A DNA stretch of 64,000 bases from Boswellia sacra (taxonomy: Eukaryota; Streptophyta; Magnoliopsida; Sapindales; Burseraceae): positions 310,001 to 374,000 of the forward strand of contig SNVD02009955.1 of the NCBI GenBank assembly GCA_013180625.2. The letters are read 5' to 3'. The notes below the pieces were generated by a model, which worked only from the letters and a program-made list of their open reading frames with translations, was not told where the DNA came from and made no database searches. Made by a program: the position numbers and the translations under genes. Of the stretch, positions 33,243 to 46,064 are shown in pieces (the first letter of the stretch is position 1; every line of letters starts with the position of its first letter).

Positions 33243-33767
33243 TTACTTTACCAATTCAACAATTCGCAGCCAGGCTAGCCTGCTAGTGTGACTATTCTAA
33301 ATATTTCAAGTTTCATTAATTGCATACCATGCCAATGAAGATTGTTGCAGAGAGTACTTCTAAAGTCAGTTAATAGCACATAAAGTGAAGCCTACTTTTT
33401 AATCTATGTTCTTAGCTATGATATGATTGATTTCTTTTATGCTCGTTTTATGGTATTGTGTTGCAAATAGGTTGAAGAGTATGGCAAAGATATGATCTTA
33501 TGATATGATATGGTTAGTGCATGCCGGAATCTTTCATGTGCTTTGCAGTCGGTGGAGTTGCTTGGGTTTGATGTTTATTTTATTATTGTGTTGTTGTGTA
33601 TGTTGTAAATATTTATATTTTTCAATTGTGATTTTTAAGCTCATAAAGATGATCTTTTTCCTTGTCGTTACAAGATGGAAATATGGACTGAATTTATGAG
33701 ACTCTTAGAGACAAAAATTTAGGAACTGTAGACACTTAGAGACATGCAAATTTAGGAGCTCTATAAT
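33243..33767. other. Remnant of the giant CACTA between insertions
   Basis: Native DNA of the giant element between Gypsy element 2 and the next CACTA. No gene recognised. Confidence 0.5.
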
Positions 33768-34217
33768 CACTACAAGAAAAATGAGAATAGATGACTGACA
33801 CTTTATGACAAAAATCATTATATCATAAAAAGATGATGGAGTCATGATAGAATTATGATTTATCAGACACTTAATGATGTACTTGTGATATATTTTTATC
33901 TATCAAGAATTGATGATAGACTAGTGATTGAAATTAACTCTATCAAAACCTTTATGATAGAAATTTTTTATTGACCGTGTTTGACCAAATTTTAAATTAA
34001 TATTTTATTTAAAAAACTCAGTAAATGCCAAAAGAGCTGTGAGCTTTTTTTTTTTTTTTAATTTTTACCTTGGTATTGGTTCTCACAGTGATGGCAATGA
34101 CCATGCAGGAGGGTATTGGCGCCGTCGCCGAGTATGGATGCTGGAGCTACAGTGCTGGTAATGGCTTCCAAAGAGAATTGAGGTGAGTTGACTAAGTTCA
34201 GTAGATCTAAGGCTCCG

Positions 34218-34219
<2 letters not shown>

Positions 34220-34281
<62 letters not shown>

Positions 34282-34311
34282 GTATGTTATATATATTTTA
34301 TGTTATTATTG

Positions 34312-34355
<44 letters not shown>

Positions 34356-34366
34356 GTATGTATATA
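34220..34366. repeat. (TA)n/(TATG)n microsatellite
   Basis: Two long TA blocks, each followed by TATG units. Confidence 0.92.
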
Positions 34367-34578
34367 TTTTATGTTATTATTATTGTTATTATTTTATTTT
34401 CTTGTTATTATTTTTTGTGTGAGTGGAGATAATGTCTTGTGTGAGTAGGAAGTCATCTACAGGGAGGCCAAGAGGTAGAGTGTTAGAATTGGTTAAAGAG
34501 GAGATCAATTTGATGCCTCATGGAGAAATCGGAGATGACTTTTTCACTTAGATTCCTTTTCAAGTACTTCAACACTAA

Positions 34579-34603
34579 TCTCTCTCTCTCTCTCTCTCTC
34601 TCT
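34579..34603. repeat. (TC)n microsatellite
   Basis: About 12 TC units. Confidence 0.92.
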
Positions 34604-37600
34604 TTCAGAACTTATTTGCTTAAATTATTGTTTGATTGCAGCCTTGTGAATGATAACTTATTACAGATTGTTTAATATTTCTATAGCCTTATGATTTGAA
34701 TGATAACTGGTGTTTATTGTTGCTACACAAATTAAAGGAGTTTTGAACTGATTTTGAAGCAACTTGCTCAGAGATTCAGTTAAAAAAAAAAACTAAAAAT
34801 AATGACTATTTACAAGAATAAAATGTCGATTTGAATTACTTAGTTTAATTTATGAAATGATGAAGATAATGTTGTAATATGGTTAATAATATTGTTTTCT
34901 CATGATCAGTTTACTTTCAATATATTTATTGGCCTGCTTTTAAGATAAGACCGAATCTTTGATGATATTTGAAGGATTTAAGATGTGAAGAATTGAGAGT
35001 TGGCTTTCTTGTTGAAACGTGTGATATGGAGTTACTTAATAAAGTGAGGTGGTTGTAGTGGGCTTTCTTTGGACTTGCTGAACTTTTTGTAAAGTTATTT
35101 TAGATAATTTATGATTAATTTCTAGTTGTGAAAGTGCATGCAAACCGATTTACAAATTGATTAAAATAATCAATTGATTGTAAGTGGCAGACATGAGTGC
35201 ATACGTCCACCTTGCTTTGTTTGGCAATTCATGGAGACAAACTTAAGTGGCTGAATTATTTATTCATTACCAACTCCAATTATGGCTTCACTTTATGGCT
35301 AGCTCAATATAAGACATATTTAGTGGCTAGATAGAGGTGGCATCAACTGACAAATCACAACCTAAGATCAATCTCAACCTTTGATAAATGTGGTATGTAC
35401 ATTGCTAGTGAGAAAGCTTTATTTTTTATTTCTACTTGTTGGTTTTTTTTCTTATGAAAGTACTAAGTATACTACTTATATATTCCAATTTCCTGCAAAA
35501 TTAGGTTTAATATTTTGCTTTGCTTTATTTTTTTAACCACGCAAAATCACGCAGAGCAGAATATACTAGACATCAAACTTCCTGTACACCTTCTCACATG
35601 GGGCAAGATTTGGATGGAATTATTTTGTAAAGTTGAGAGTGGATTTGATTTCGTTGCAGAATGGAACAACTGTGGAAGTGAAGACGATTGCTACCACTTT
35701 GAATGAAGCTAATGTGCCTTAGGAGGACTTTGTGGGTTAGTATTCTTCAGTTCTGTTGTTGGATTCTTAAAAATTGAATTGAATTAATTTCTTTGTTATG
35801 AGTCACTCTTGAATTGGATCTAAAATAGTGATTTTTGATGTGGTTATTGATTTGTTACCATGTTAAAGGGAAAAAGAAGATTTTTTTTGGATGCAAATAG
35901 TATAAGTTCTTACTGCAGAAGGAGTTGACATTGTAGAGAATTTATGATGTTAGGGTGTAAGTGTTTGTTATCCAGCTTTGTTGGTTTGGATACTTTTTTG
36001 CTTGATGGTTGGAGTTGACATTGTAGATGTGGCTTTTTACCAAGTTTAGATTATACATGATATACGGTATTATAGTTATGATTTTGGGATCTGTTCATGT
36101 TGTAGGTTCAGTTGTAGCATAAGATAAAATAAGAGGCAGAGCAATTTTGACAATGGAAGGCTTTTAGAGAAAAGGAATTGCTTCAGGTGATTAATTAACA
36201 ACACTTGCATTTTTCTATTTTTTAAATACTTTCAGTTGCACAAGGAATTGTAATTGTAGCTCAAAATTATGAAGTCCATTTTGTTTAGACAGATTTGTGC
36301 TGCTTGTGCTTTGGAAAATTTATTATGTGCTTAATGACACATTTTGAGGGATTGTTAATCAATGCTTAATTACATGTTCCAGCAAACAGGACCAGATTTT
36401 TTTGTATTCTTTAAAGGAGATACTAAACCTTACCATAATTTTTAAGTAAAGTTAGCCTTTTCTTCTCCTTTCTTTATGTGCAGAAATAACTTTGTGTCTA
36501 TAGAAACTTTTTTACTTGAAAATATGTATTTTTTTTAAATTGAAAATGATAGAAATTTAATTATTCAATCCTGAGTTTATACATATAGTGGATGAGATAC
36601 ATTTCTCTTTAATATGTTCCATGCTGCATTTCAGATCTTAGCCAACTATTCTTTCTGAGGGTTCCAGAAATTCTTATTCCTTAAGCAACTGTCAGTTTAT
36701 TACATTTCCTTAGCTTTATTTTTTAAATATTTCCAGAATTGCTTCAATGCTTTTTTGTCCTTCTAATGCCTCTCAATAATACTTGAACCGTGTTGATATA
36801 GCTATATTTACATGCATAATTTTTTATACTTCTGATTGCTGTGATGTTTGAAATTTCATTGACCAATAGAGTAGGCCTACTTTTATATTGTATTTTTCAT
36901 TTGCAAATATTCTTTTGGACCATTGCTCTTATTTTGATATCTGCTAAGCAGCTCAAGAAGGAAGGAGAAATGAATATGAACGACATAAACTTGAGGCCAT
37001 GAGTCAACGGCAGAAAATGGTGAGAGTTATGTCTTGCAATTGTTTTGTTATGAGAAGAAGAAGAAGAAAAATAAAAAAATAAAAATAAAAACCTCAGTTC
37101 CATACAATGAAATTAGAGATCCAACTTTAGCATGGAAATTCTAAAAGGTGACACCACTAAGGCAAAGTAGAGGAAGCCTTTTCTACCAAAAAAAACTTAA
37201 TCAAACCTAAGTTTTTACTTTGCATGACATGCCAATTCAGTGTAACTTCTTCTCGTCCAATAGATGCAGCTATAGAAATTTGTATTGCTCCCAATCACTC
37301 ATTCTTGTCTTGCAGTTTCTTCAAAGCAAGATCGAGGAGGCAGCAACGGGAGGAGTTTTGCAGGATATTTACTGAAAATGGGAGGAGTCCTGCTGGGGAT
37401 TTTGCTGAGAATACGGAAGGAGTTATGTTGGTTTAGCTAGTTAAATATAAAATATTTGCTCTCGGTTGCTGAAATTTGTCATGTGAACTTTGAATCTAAT
37501 TTGGTTAGCTATCGTTTGTTGTTGCTTTTGGATTTGAATTAGAATTACAGTTTGTTGTTGATAATTGCTAATGGTTTAGCTTATATATTGGTAATGATAT

Positions 37601-38154
37601 ACTTGATCCATAGAACTTGTTCTCTATATTGTTATGTGGATGTCATTAGTATAAGTGTTGTTGGACTCAATTGGATGTGCACTTTAATTTTTAGTTCATA
37701 TTAAATTTGTAAATGAAATTTAGATACAAGAATGCATAAATTAAAAAAAAATCATAGTTCTATGTAACTAAATTTAAATATTGTGACAAAAAAATCAATC
37801 GTAAATTCTGTCACAAACAACATAATTTACACATAAAAAATTAGCCATTAATTTTTGCGCAAAAATTTTCTGTCAAAATTAAATTTGAATTTAAAAAAAT
37901 CAATTTTTCCACCAAAATATTCAAATTTAAAAAAGTTGATTTCCCGCCAAAAAAATTGAAGAAATTAATAAAAAAATTAATTTCCTAGTGTGATAGACTT
38001 ATGACATGCAAAAACTATCACGAAGTTAATGACGTATTTTTTCTCTATCATGAATGAGTGACAGTGACATAGATGACTGATAGATTTTCTATCATCCACT
38101 CCCGTTTATGACTGTTTATTCCCGTCATCTATTCTCATTTTTCTTGTAGTAAAT

Positions 38155-38929
38155 TCTTTCCTTGGGCAATCCACGCACAATACATAAAAACAAAGCTAAA
38201 TAAAATTAATTATTGTATTCTATACTAGTATTTGGTTCTACTTCAAGTTTTCTTGTCTCTATGTAGATATAATTTTTTTCTTAAATTGAGTTATTCTTAT
38301 AGGATTTGATTGAGAAACATGTATTTTTCATGTCATTTCTTGAATTTAAGTTTTTTCCTTCTATTATGTATTTCATTGTGATCGTATTTAATGTAAAGAC
38401 AAGTTTGCTTGTTTTATAACGATTAGGAATTTACGAGTTTTGAGATATCCTTATTTGCATTTTATTTCTTTCATTTAGTTTTTTTATTGAAGTGATGATT
38501 TTATATAATGTCTATGGTAGAACGGGTTGAATTCGAGTTGTTCTAAAGTTATTGTTTTCTTTTTATATAGGATAATAATGCAAAAATTAAGGACTTGGAA
38601 TATCATGAAGACAAAAATCATCGAAGGAAAAAATTGAAGTTATGGATTATGAATGGGTAATTGAAGGATAGTTTTGTATGAATTTAAGTGGCAGAAATCT
38701 CTTGTAATTTGGTTTCTTAATTAAGACTAAATTTGCAATTGTGCAAATTTGTTAAATGTTACATGATTAAAGCTACTTTTACATGGCAATGTACATCACT
38801 TGTTATTTAATGATAAATATTTACGTTTATATAGTACATTTATTCAAACTTTGCTTGTTATTGTTTTCTGGCAATTTGATGAATAATTATCTTTTTATCG
38901 TTACAATTTAGATGAGATTTAAATTGAAA
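38155..38929. other. Native 3' part of the giant CACTA
   Basis: AT-rich. A short exon-like stretch near 38570-38660 (GATAATAATGCAAAAATTAA...) between AG and stop may be the end of an old element transcript; I cannot assign a protein. Confidence 0.4.
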
Positions 38930-39399
38930 AACAAACATAATATATGTAAAAATAGTTTTTTTCTGATGAAGATTTGACAATTTTTGATGGCATTTTCACA
39001 ATTTTCGACGGCATATGCCCTTTGTAAATTTATGCACCGATCACATGATTTTGTTTTCGACAAAAAAATCCATTGACAAAAGATTTTTTTCGATGGTGAT
39101 ATGACCATATTCGATGGCATTTGCCCTTGTGAAGTATAATTTTCGAGGGTGAATTTTTTTTTTGGATAAGTCTAACCTCGAAAAAAATAATTTTCAACAA
39201 TAAGATTATATTTTTTTGATGGTAGGTTGCCCTTGCTAAAATCATATTTTCGACAGCCTCTCGCAACTGGACTTATTGCAACCCCGACATTAGCGATGGT
39301 GTTCGATGGTGTTTTCCTCTTGGTGAATGGTATTTTCAAGGGCAATTACTCTTTATCGACGGGATTTTGCCCTTGCTAATGAGTATCTTTGTTGTAGTG
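38930..39399. repeat. Right subterminal repeats of the giant CACTA
   Basis: Repeated TTTTCGA(C/T)GG and GCCCTTG motifs in both orientations mirror the left end (2965-3480). The terminus TTTGTTGTAGTG is followed by TGA. Confidence 0.62.
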
Positions 39400-39402
39400 T
39401 GA

Positions 39403-39728
39403 GTCCAAAGGCTAGAATACTCTTGCAAAGTATATATCACATATATCCTTGGAGAACTCATCTAAGTGAGAGCATTGTGAGGGCCGCAACCGTGGAATTA
39501 GGTTGTTCTTTAAAACTCTCATGGGAATCAAGATTGAGTGCACGGCTATTAAAGTGCTAACCCGCCAAAACCAAGTCTTCATTGATATTGTATGTGTGAT
39601 AGTTTAAAATTTGGTCAAGGAATCGAGTTCAAGACATAGTTACTTAGGTTTCTAAAATGGATGTTATCAACATTGAGTATAGGTTAGAACCCGAAAAGTA
39701 CATACACCTATTGCATAATACAAGGTTG

Positions 39729-39774
<46 letters not shown>

Positions 39775-39838
39775 TTTTATGAGTATTTTTTACATCTAAA
39801 TTTTTTTATTTTATAAAGCTTTAAACCTTTAAATCTTT
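39403..39838 (+). other. Internal 3' region of an LTR retrotransposon
   Basis: Lies between the giant CACTA insertion and a polypurine tract plus LTR. No coding signal left. It contains a (TA)n run at 39729-39768. Confidence 0.45.
39729..39768. repeat. (TA)n microsatellite
   Basis: About 20 TA units. Confidence 0.93.
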
Positions 39839-39848
39839 TGTAGGGGGC
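39839..39848 (+). promoter_or_regulatory. Polypurine tract
   Basis: TGTAGGGGGC immediately before the TGTTGG start of the LTR. Confidence 0.65.
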
Positions 39849-40410
39849 TGTTGGAGATAAAATGTTAAAAACTCATATTTTACATCATGAGTTACAACTA
39901 TTAATTTGAGATTAATTTCAAGAGTTACACAAACAATAAAAACATAAGTTACAAAACTTATTATATTTAAGTTACATGTTTTTATTAATAATTTTATGGC
40001 TTAGGACTTATAAGAGAGTTAATTTGTAAGTTACTTAAGTTAAGAAACTACTATATAAAGGAGTCTGAAGGTTCTAACACAATAACAATATACTTGAGTA
40101 TTTTCTCTTTGTTTTTAAGCAACTATGACATATAGAGATGAGTTATTTTCTTTAGGTAATCATGTTTATCAAAGAGATAGGCTGAAAGCATTTGGTAGTA
40201 TCTTGAAGCCCTTAAATGCTGATATTACTTGCATGAGAGGATGAATCTTTGGCTTTAGGACAATGCCTTTAAAATGCCTTCCAAGTGCTCAACCTTTATA
40301 TTTCTTATCTTTATTCTACTTCATGTGTTTTGCCTTCGTTGATTATTGTTTATATGATATTATTGATATTTGATTTATTTTATTTAGATTTATTATATAT
40401 ATTCCCAACA
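39849..40410 (+). repeat. 3' LTR of an otherwise lost LTR retrotransposon
   Basis: 562 bp starting TGTTGGAGATAAAA and ending ATTCCCAACA, with perfect TGTTGG/CCAACA termini. The left partner is not in the window in recognisable form; a related fragment is at 715-890. Confidence 0.72.
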
Positions 40411-41673
40411 ACTGTATCCATTCACATTCATATGCTGCATATGTCAGTGTTAATTTCCAACCATACTCTGGTTATATATCATCTTCCACTTTTTTCACAA
40501 CTCCAATCAGGCTTAGAGTCCAACTTTAGAGGCTTCTTAGCATGTTTGTGCTTTTCTATTAGCATGGACATATCTTCTACTTCCAAACAAATACCAGTGT
40601 ATGCCTCAACCAATATCCTAGAAGCTTCACTCTTACTTATGGATTTTGAGTGATCTCCTGATTGCAAGATCTTTTTGGCATGGGCAAAGGTTTCTGCAAA
40701 CCTCAATTCACCAATCCCTTTGGGCATCATAGATTGAGTTATCATTAGAACATACAACATGCATTCGATAAACATTTGCTAGCTTTGCAAGTTGGATAGA
40801 GATTGCTAGCTCCTTCATATGTATCAAAATCATAATGGTAGCAGAGATCAATTGTAATGTGCTAAATGAGAAGGCCGTGATCAAAGTCCGCATCTAATGT
40901 GGACAACTATAAATCATCAAGTTTGTGCCTTTCTTTCGGCACGAAATCACCTCTCATAGCCAATATCTCTCTACAAATATTGACTTCATGACAATAATGA
41001 TGAAATTCAAGTAGAAGGTTCTCTAAGACCTTAATTTTCTATAAGAGCTCATAGAAGATACTTTTTAGCAAATCATCAATAGCACTCACATTTTCCCAAG
41101 TTTTGTAATTGGAAATCTCTAACCGTTTGGTGATGATATATAAATCATGAAATCCATTACGTAAGACCGACATTTCTTTGAGGCAAAATATTACTAGGTT
41201 TAATTAACCTAAGGCTCCACACAACCTCTTGCATTCTAAAAAATTGGCATTAGGTTTTGCACAATTCTTGAACTTGGTTAAGTGGATAATCAATGACTGC
41301 CTAGTCAGAGTGAAAAAGTAGTGTGACATCATCACTTTATGCACATTGGTCAAAATCAATGATGATGAAAAAGATAATGAATACAAAAATTGAGATGAAG
41401 ACATTGATGCTATGTAAAAGGATTCCCACACGAGAATAGGCAGTAATTGCCTTGGTATAAAGTACATCGTACATGATTCCGAGCTCAACTACTACCATAT
41501 TGAAAGCATATTTCGCTGGCCTTCGTTTAAAGATCTTCCTGTTTAGGAGCACTTCATTGTTATGAAGCACAAGGTTAAAAAACAAATGTGCAAATCTCTT
41601 AAACATAAAAAAATGCTGATAGGAAAAGATCTAACTTCGTAAACTCCTCTAGCTCAATTTCTCTATTTTCTGG

Positions 41674-42000
41674 CTGTAGAGACTATTCAGATGTCTAATA
41701 CAAAAGCTAACCTTATAGGTGGAGTAACCAATCTCTTTATATACCCCAAGACCCTTGTTTGACCATCAAAAGTAGGATTTAACAATCTCCCCTCAGATGA
41801 GACTCTCTTGGTAGACCGGTAACACCGACCCTTCTCATCCGAAACCAAGGACTCATCACATTGAGTCCTAGGTATGACTCTGATATTATTGCTAGAGGCT
41901 ATTCGAGTGTCCAGCCCAAAAGGTTAATCTTATAGGCGAAGTAACCAACCTCTTCGTATACCCGAGAACCCCTTTTAACCATCCAATGTAGGACTTAACA
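41674..42000 (-). mobile_element. TRIM retrotransposon (327 bp)
   Basis: Two 111-bp direct repeats (41674-41784 and 41890-42000) with TG...CA termini; both end GTAGGA(T/C)TTAACA. On the minus strand the right LTR is followed by AATATCAGAGTCAT, a decayed tRNA-Met primer site (41874-41888), and the left LTR is preceded by the purine run TGAGGGGAGA. The flanking pentamers CTGGC and TTGAC may be a duplication decayed by C-to-T and G-to-A changes. There is no coding capacity, as expected for a terminal-repeat retrotransposon in miniature. Confidence 0.82.
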
Positions 42001-42172
42001 TTGACTCCTCCTCTGACCTCCTTGCTCAACATCTTTATTTGCAGGCTCCTTAACAACTCTTCTCGCTAATTATCTATTTTCACCGACGACTCTGCCTAGT
42101 CTGCTTATTCAATAACTTTGTTCTTTGACTCCTCTAAGATCTCTTCTTTCTCTCTCATTTTTCTCTTGCTGT

Positions 42173-42511
42173 TAGGGGTGCACACGGGTCAGGTTGGGTC
42201 AGGTTTTGCCTAACCTGACACGACCCGATGCATGGTCGGGTTTGGAATTTTTGACCCGTGTTCGGGTTTTTCAAGTATAGAACCCGAGGTGTAACTTGAA
42301 TTATCGGGTCGGGTCAGGTTTCAATTAACATGATTTTTGGAGCTTATTATATGTGGCGCTTTTGGTCGGGTCGGGTCGAGTTGGATATGAAAACAACCTG
42401 ATTCCAAACCCAATTACAGGAAACCCGATTTACATAACCCGATTTCGGGTTACTGTAACACAAAAACCGACTCCAACCCGATCAAACCCTTAATATTTTT
42501 GCACACCCCTA
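42173..42511. mobile_element. hAT-type MITE (339 bp)
   Basis: Termini TAGGGGTGCACAC and GTGCAAAAA... inverse GCACACCCCTA are flanked by a perfect 8-bp duplication CTTGCTGT (42165-42172; 42512-42519). The interior is full of GGGTCGGGTC / GACCCG motifs. The 8-bp duplication fits the hAT superfamily. Confidence 0.93.
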
Positions 42512-44928
42512 CTTGCTGTTCCTCCGTCGACTCCTCATCAGGCTCTCCTTAATGAATATCTCTCATCTCCTGATACATTTTCTCTATATCTTATCTCTCA
42601 ATTTTAATAGGATCAAAAAATGGATTAGCCTTTGAAAGCAAAGAGTGTTTAAAATCTCAAAGCTTGAATTATGGTGCACAAAAGCCCTCTCTCCATATTT
42701 AATGATCCCCACAATATACATCACAGTAGCCAGATATGTGATTCTGTTATTGCTCCAAGTCACTATGAAGGCATGAATTGCGCCCCCAACGTCAACAATA
42801 AAATCAAGATGTAACCTTAACCACAACGAGTTGTCTTTTAAGGTGTAAGCTATAATATTTTCTGGACTACCAAGGGGTACAAGAAAAAACGGAGGCCAAA
42901 ATCACATGAGTAATCATAACTTTGAATGTTATTACCAATGTTGTTCAGGGTAGACTCTGTGCAACATAGTGATCTTAAATAACTTGACCAAACCAAGACT
43001 TTTATCCAACTTTTTGCTTTGCATTTTCTTTCAAAACTAAACATGAGGTGGCAGATTCGTAGAATTGGTCTAAGTAAAGTATACACTTGAACTTCGACTT
43101 CCCATGTCAGATCATTATGTTGTGTTTCATAATCCCCATCTGTTTTCCTCAAATTGCAAAGATCAAATTAGTGGCACTCAATTATGTGAATTGTGATTAG
43201 ATGGGTAGTAGTATTCTACAAATTTAGTGCAAAGAAAGAAAATTGATTTTTAGAATAACTAAAATAAATAAATAATATAATTATATATTTTATTATGACA
43301 GCATTAGATAATTTTTTTTTTGAGGGCATGTATGGTGCGTCACATTGTATTGTATGATACTATTTTTCTTATTGGGCAGCAATAGGGAGGCAATATGGTG
43401 ATAGAGACTGGAGAGAGCTAGAGAAATAGAGCAGATGTTTAAAAGTGTCTTAGGGTTTAGAAAGAAGAAAAATATCATTTTATATCCTTCATTCCATGTT
43501 AAAAGGTACATGATATATTATATGAGTAGCTAACAAAAATATGGAATTGGTAATTTCTTTCTTTTTTCCTTTTTTAAATATTCATTGGCTTAGATCTTGA
43601 TCGTGTCTTGATGAATATAGCTTATCGAAACCTGAATCTCATCAGGTTGGTTAATTTAGACCTAAAATCAAGTATAGAAATAGAATGACCTAACCACAAC
43701 CTAGTCAAGACCAGTCAAGTTGCTTAAATATGCCTACCCTTATTAGAGACCCAAAAAAGAAAAGTTGTTAATCTATCAATCCATCCGTTTTTTGTCATAA
43801 TATCTATTTTTTTATAACGTAATTATTGCTCCAAATATTTATTTTTTGGATTTTGATATCAAAACCATAAATGTCTTAGAGGACATTGATATAATCTTAT
43901 CAACTAAAAAAATTCATCTCTCATAGATATGCATGTAGATAAAATTAGTAATTTTACATGTATAATTAAGTTATACAGCTTAACTTATATAACCTGATAT
44001 GATACAAAATTATTAATTAATCTTTACAAAGATGGAGTAATAATATAATTATGTTGGTAAATATAAGATATTTATATAATGCATAATAATATTGCAATAG
44101 TTGCAATGGGAAGCACAAGAGCAAAGATGATAATTGCATTGCAAATCATGGAATCAAATTCTAAATAATTTAATTTCAAAATATACTAATTGGCAATACA
44201 CGCGTGCACACACACACACATATATAATGAGGGGGCACCACACATATTTAAATATTTATAATTTATGTGATAAATCTTAATGGTTTGAGAAAAAAAAATA
44301 CACTTAGATGAGGGGATACAAGGAATCTTATCCTATAAAAAGATTATTAAACATAATATTTTAATTATATTTACTATTTTTCCTAATTAATTAAAATAAA
44401 TCAATAATATAGAGAAAAATATAATATATAATAAAAAATATATAATATTATTAAACCGTAAAAAGGAGTAAGTCATTATTGTTCACCCGATTTTTTTTTT
44501 TTTTGTATTTGTACTCTTCTAGTAACAAATTATTACAATAACCATATAATTTATATCAAATTAAATAAATAAGAATTAAAAAATCTAAAACTCTATTTAT
44601 GAGTAAGATAATAAAATTAATTAAATATAATGTAAACTTACATTGTTGTATGGATGAACGGTTTGTATTGTTGCTTGCATAATCTAAGACTAAGAGGCAG
44701 GGGGCTCTAGCATTTAGGAAGAAAAAAGAATAATAAAAAATTGAAATTAGTTTTTTTTTTTTTTCTAAACAAGACTATTAAAGTAAATATATATAGTAAG
44801 GGGGTTTTGAAGAATTTTTCAAATTTTGGTAAGGCTTGACCCATCCAAATTACCGTATATGTATCCAGGTCGAGCCAGTGTGTGTGTTTGTGTATATATA
44901 TTATATCTTACATACGCAAATTATGAAA

Positions 44929-44931
<3 letters not shown>

Positions 44932-44977
<46 letters not shown>
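44932..44977. repeat. (AAT)n microsatellite
   Basis: About 15 units. Confidence 0.95.
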
Positions 44978-44978
<1 letters not shown>

Positions 44979-46013
44979 TTATCTTGTACTTACCAAACTT
45001 ATATATAATATTTATTTCCGAAAGCTATTAGTGTTACCCGTTAATTATGTTAATGTACTTTAGCAATTCGCTAAAATGAAGTTATGCAAATTAAGAGTAT
45101 ATATAGACTGATGTTCATAACATGTACGAATCAGTATCTGCAAAAAAAATGCAATTGTTCTTCTTCACGTTTTGTTATCTTCACTGAAGCATCAAGCATT
45201 TTGAATAAAACAAAAAGGGAAGTTTATATATGTTACTTGAACATTTACTTTTAACAATAAATTAAAACTTTAATGTTTTCTAATTCTTGAAGAATATTAG
45301 AAAATTTTGACACTTTGCCAAGATGAATATTGGAATACATATGGGTAATGAACGGATCTTAAAATATGAAACGCAATCAACTAAAGGACACAAATCGCAG
45401 ATAAAAATAAAATAAATAAATTTCAGACGTTAAATATATTCAATAGCTAAATACTAAATTAGAAAACAATATGTTAACCAGCAAAAGAAAAATATAAAAC
45501 TTATTGAAAAATCACCTAGTAACTAAAGCGTTGCCAATCTGTTTAATTTTATATGGCCTTGCGATTGAACTTAGAAAATAAGAGAAGTGACATGTGGGAA
45601 ATGAGGTGCGTAGGGTTCGTTTCTCGCAGAAACAGATCGCTGCACTAGTGCTAATTTATCAACTCTCCGTACTCTATATAGTTTCTCAGTCCAGTCCACG
45701 ACGTAATTAATTAATATGTCCTCTAGGGAAGCTTACCGTTAAGGCGAATTAAAGCTCCTGAACAAGATATTCTGCTGTTTGCTTTGGAAAAATATGTCCT
45801 TTAAATGATAAAGAGTAAAAAATTCGAACGCTTGCAAATTACAAGCCTAACGGGGGATCTGCTTTGCTAGAAAACTATTTTGCTGCTTATGCGGGAAGTG
45901 TTAAATGACTTTCTAATGTAAAAGCTTTGGTGGTGTTATATAAGCTGCTTTGAAAGGAATTCAATATTTAGATCGGTGATAAGCATGAGAATTTATTCAA
46001 AATAAGAAGCAAA

Positions 46014-46014
<1 letters not shown>

Positions 46015-46061
<47 letters not shown>
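46015..46061. repeat. (TA)n microsatellite
   Basis: About 23 TA units. Confidence 0.95.

Positions 46062-46064
<3 letters not shown>

Larger units (their letters stand above)
33768..38151. mobile_element. CACTA element with near-perfect 28-bp ends
   Basis: The left end CACTACAAGAAAAATGAGAA continues TAGATGAC; the right end is its inverse with one change (final G to A). A 3-bp duplication AAT is at 33765-33767 and 38152-38154. Subterminal TCATGATAGA / CTATCATG-type motifs occur at both sides. The 4.4-kb interior has AT microsatellites, a short open stretch GRPRGRVLELVKEEIN near 34450-34560 and another near 37320-37435, but no transposase. Probably non-autonomous. Confidence 0.9.
2965..39399. 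mobile_element. Giant CACTA element carrying ClpC exons and nested insertions
   Basis: The left end starts CCCTACAACAAAATTGCTCA and the reverse complement of the right end starts CACTACAACAAAGATACTCA; about 21 of the first 25 bases agree. The flanking 3-bp duplication TGA (2962-2964 and 39400-39402) fits the CACTA superfamily. Both subterminal regions repeat GAGGGC/GCCC-type motifs (3020-3470; 38980-39370). Total length is 36,435 bp, but subtracting four insertions that lie directly in it (Copia, two Gypsy, one CACTA) and their duplications leaves about 6.5 kb. That remainder holds exons of a ClpC gene on the plus strand. No transposase was recognised, so it is probably non-autonomous. The alternative is that the two ends belong to different elements; matching ends plus matching TSD argue against this. 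Confidence 0.68.
40479..43125 (-). pseudogene. DUF4220/DUF594 membrane protein, degenerate copy with insertions
   Basis: Read from right to left: ICHLMFSFERKCKAKSWIKV and LVWSS (43060-42990), then YPLGSPENIIAYTLKDN-like and IMKYGERAF-like stretches (42880-42670), VVVELGIMYDVLYTKA (41470-41500), and C-terminal pieces such as MSMLIEKHKHAKKPL. This is the order of the plant-specific DUF4220 family (several N-terminal membrane helices, C-terminal DUF594). Frames are broken many times, and a TRIM (41674-42000) and a MITE (42173-42511) lie in the middle. The family's function is unknown. Paralogue of the copy at 46604-48590. Confidence 0.78.

Noticed and set aside
34188..34448. Open frame rich in Tyr-Ile repeats
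   Set aside because: It is a translated TA/TATG microsatellite.
715..40410. Treating 715-890 as the 5' LTR partner of 39849-40410
   Set aside because: Only the 3' half is similar, no TGTTGG start lies upstream and no primer site follows. It is a dispersed fragment.
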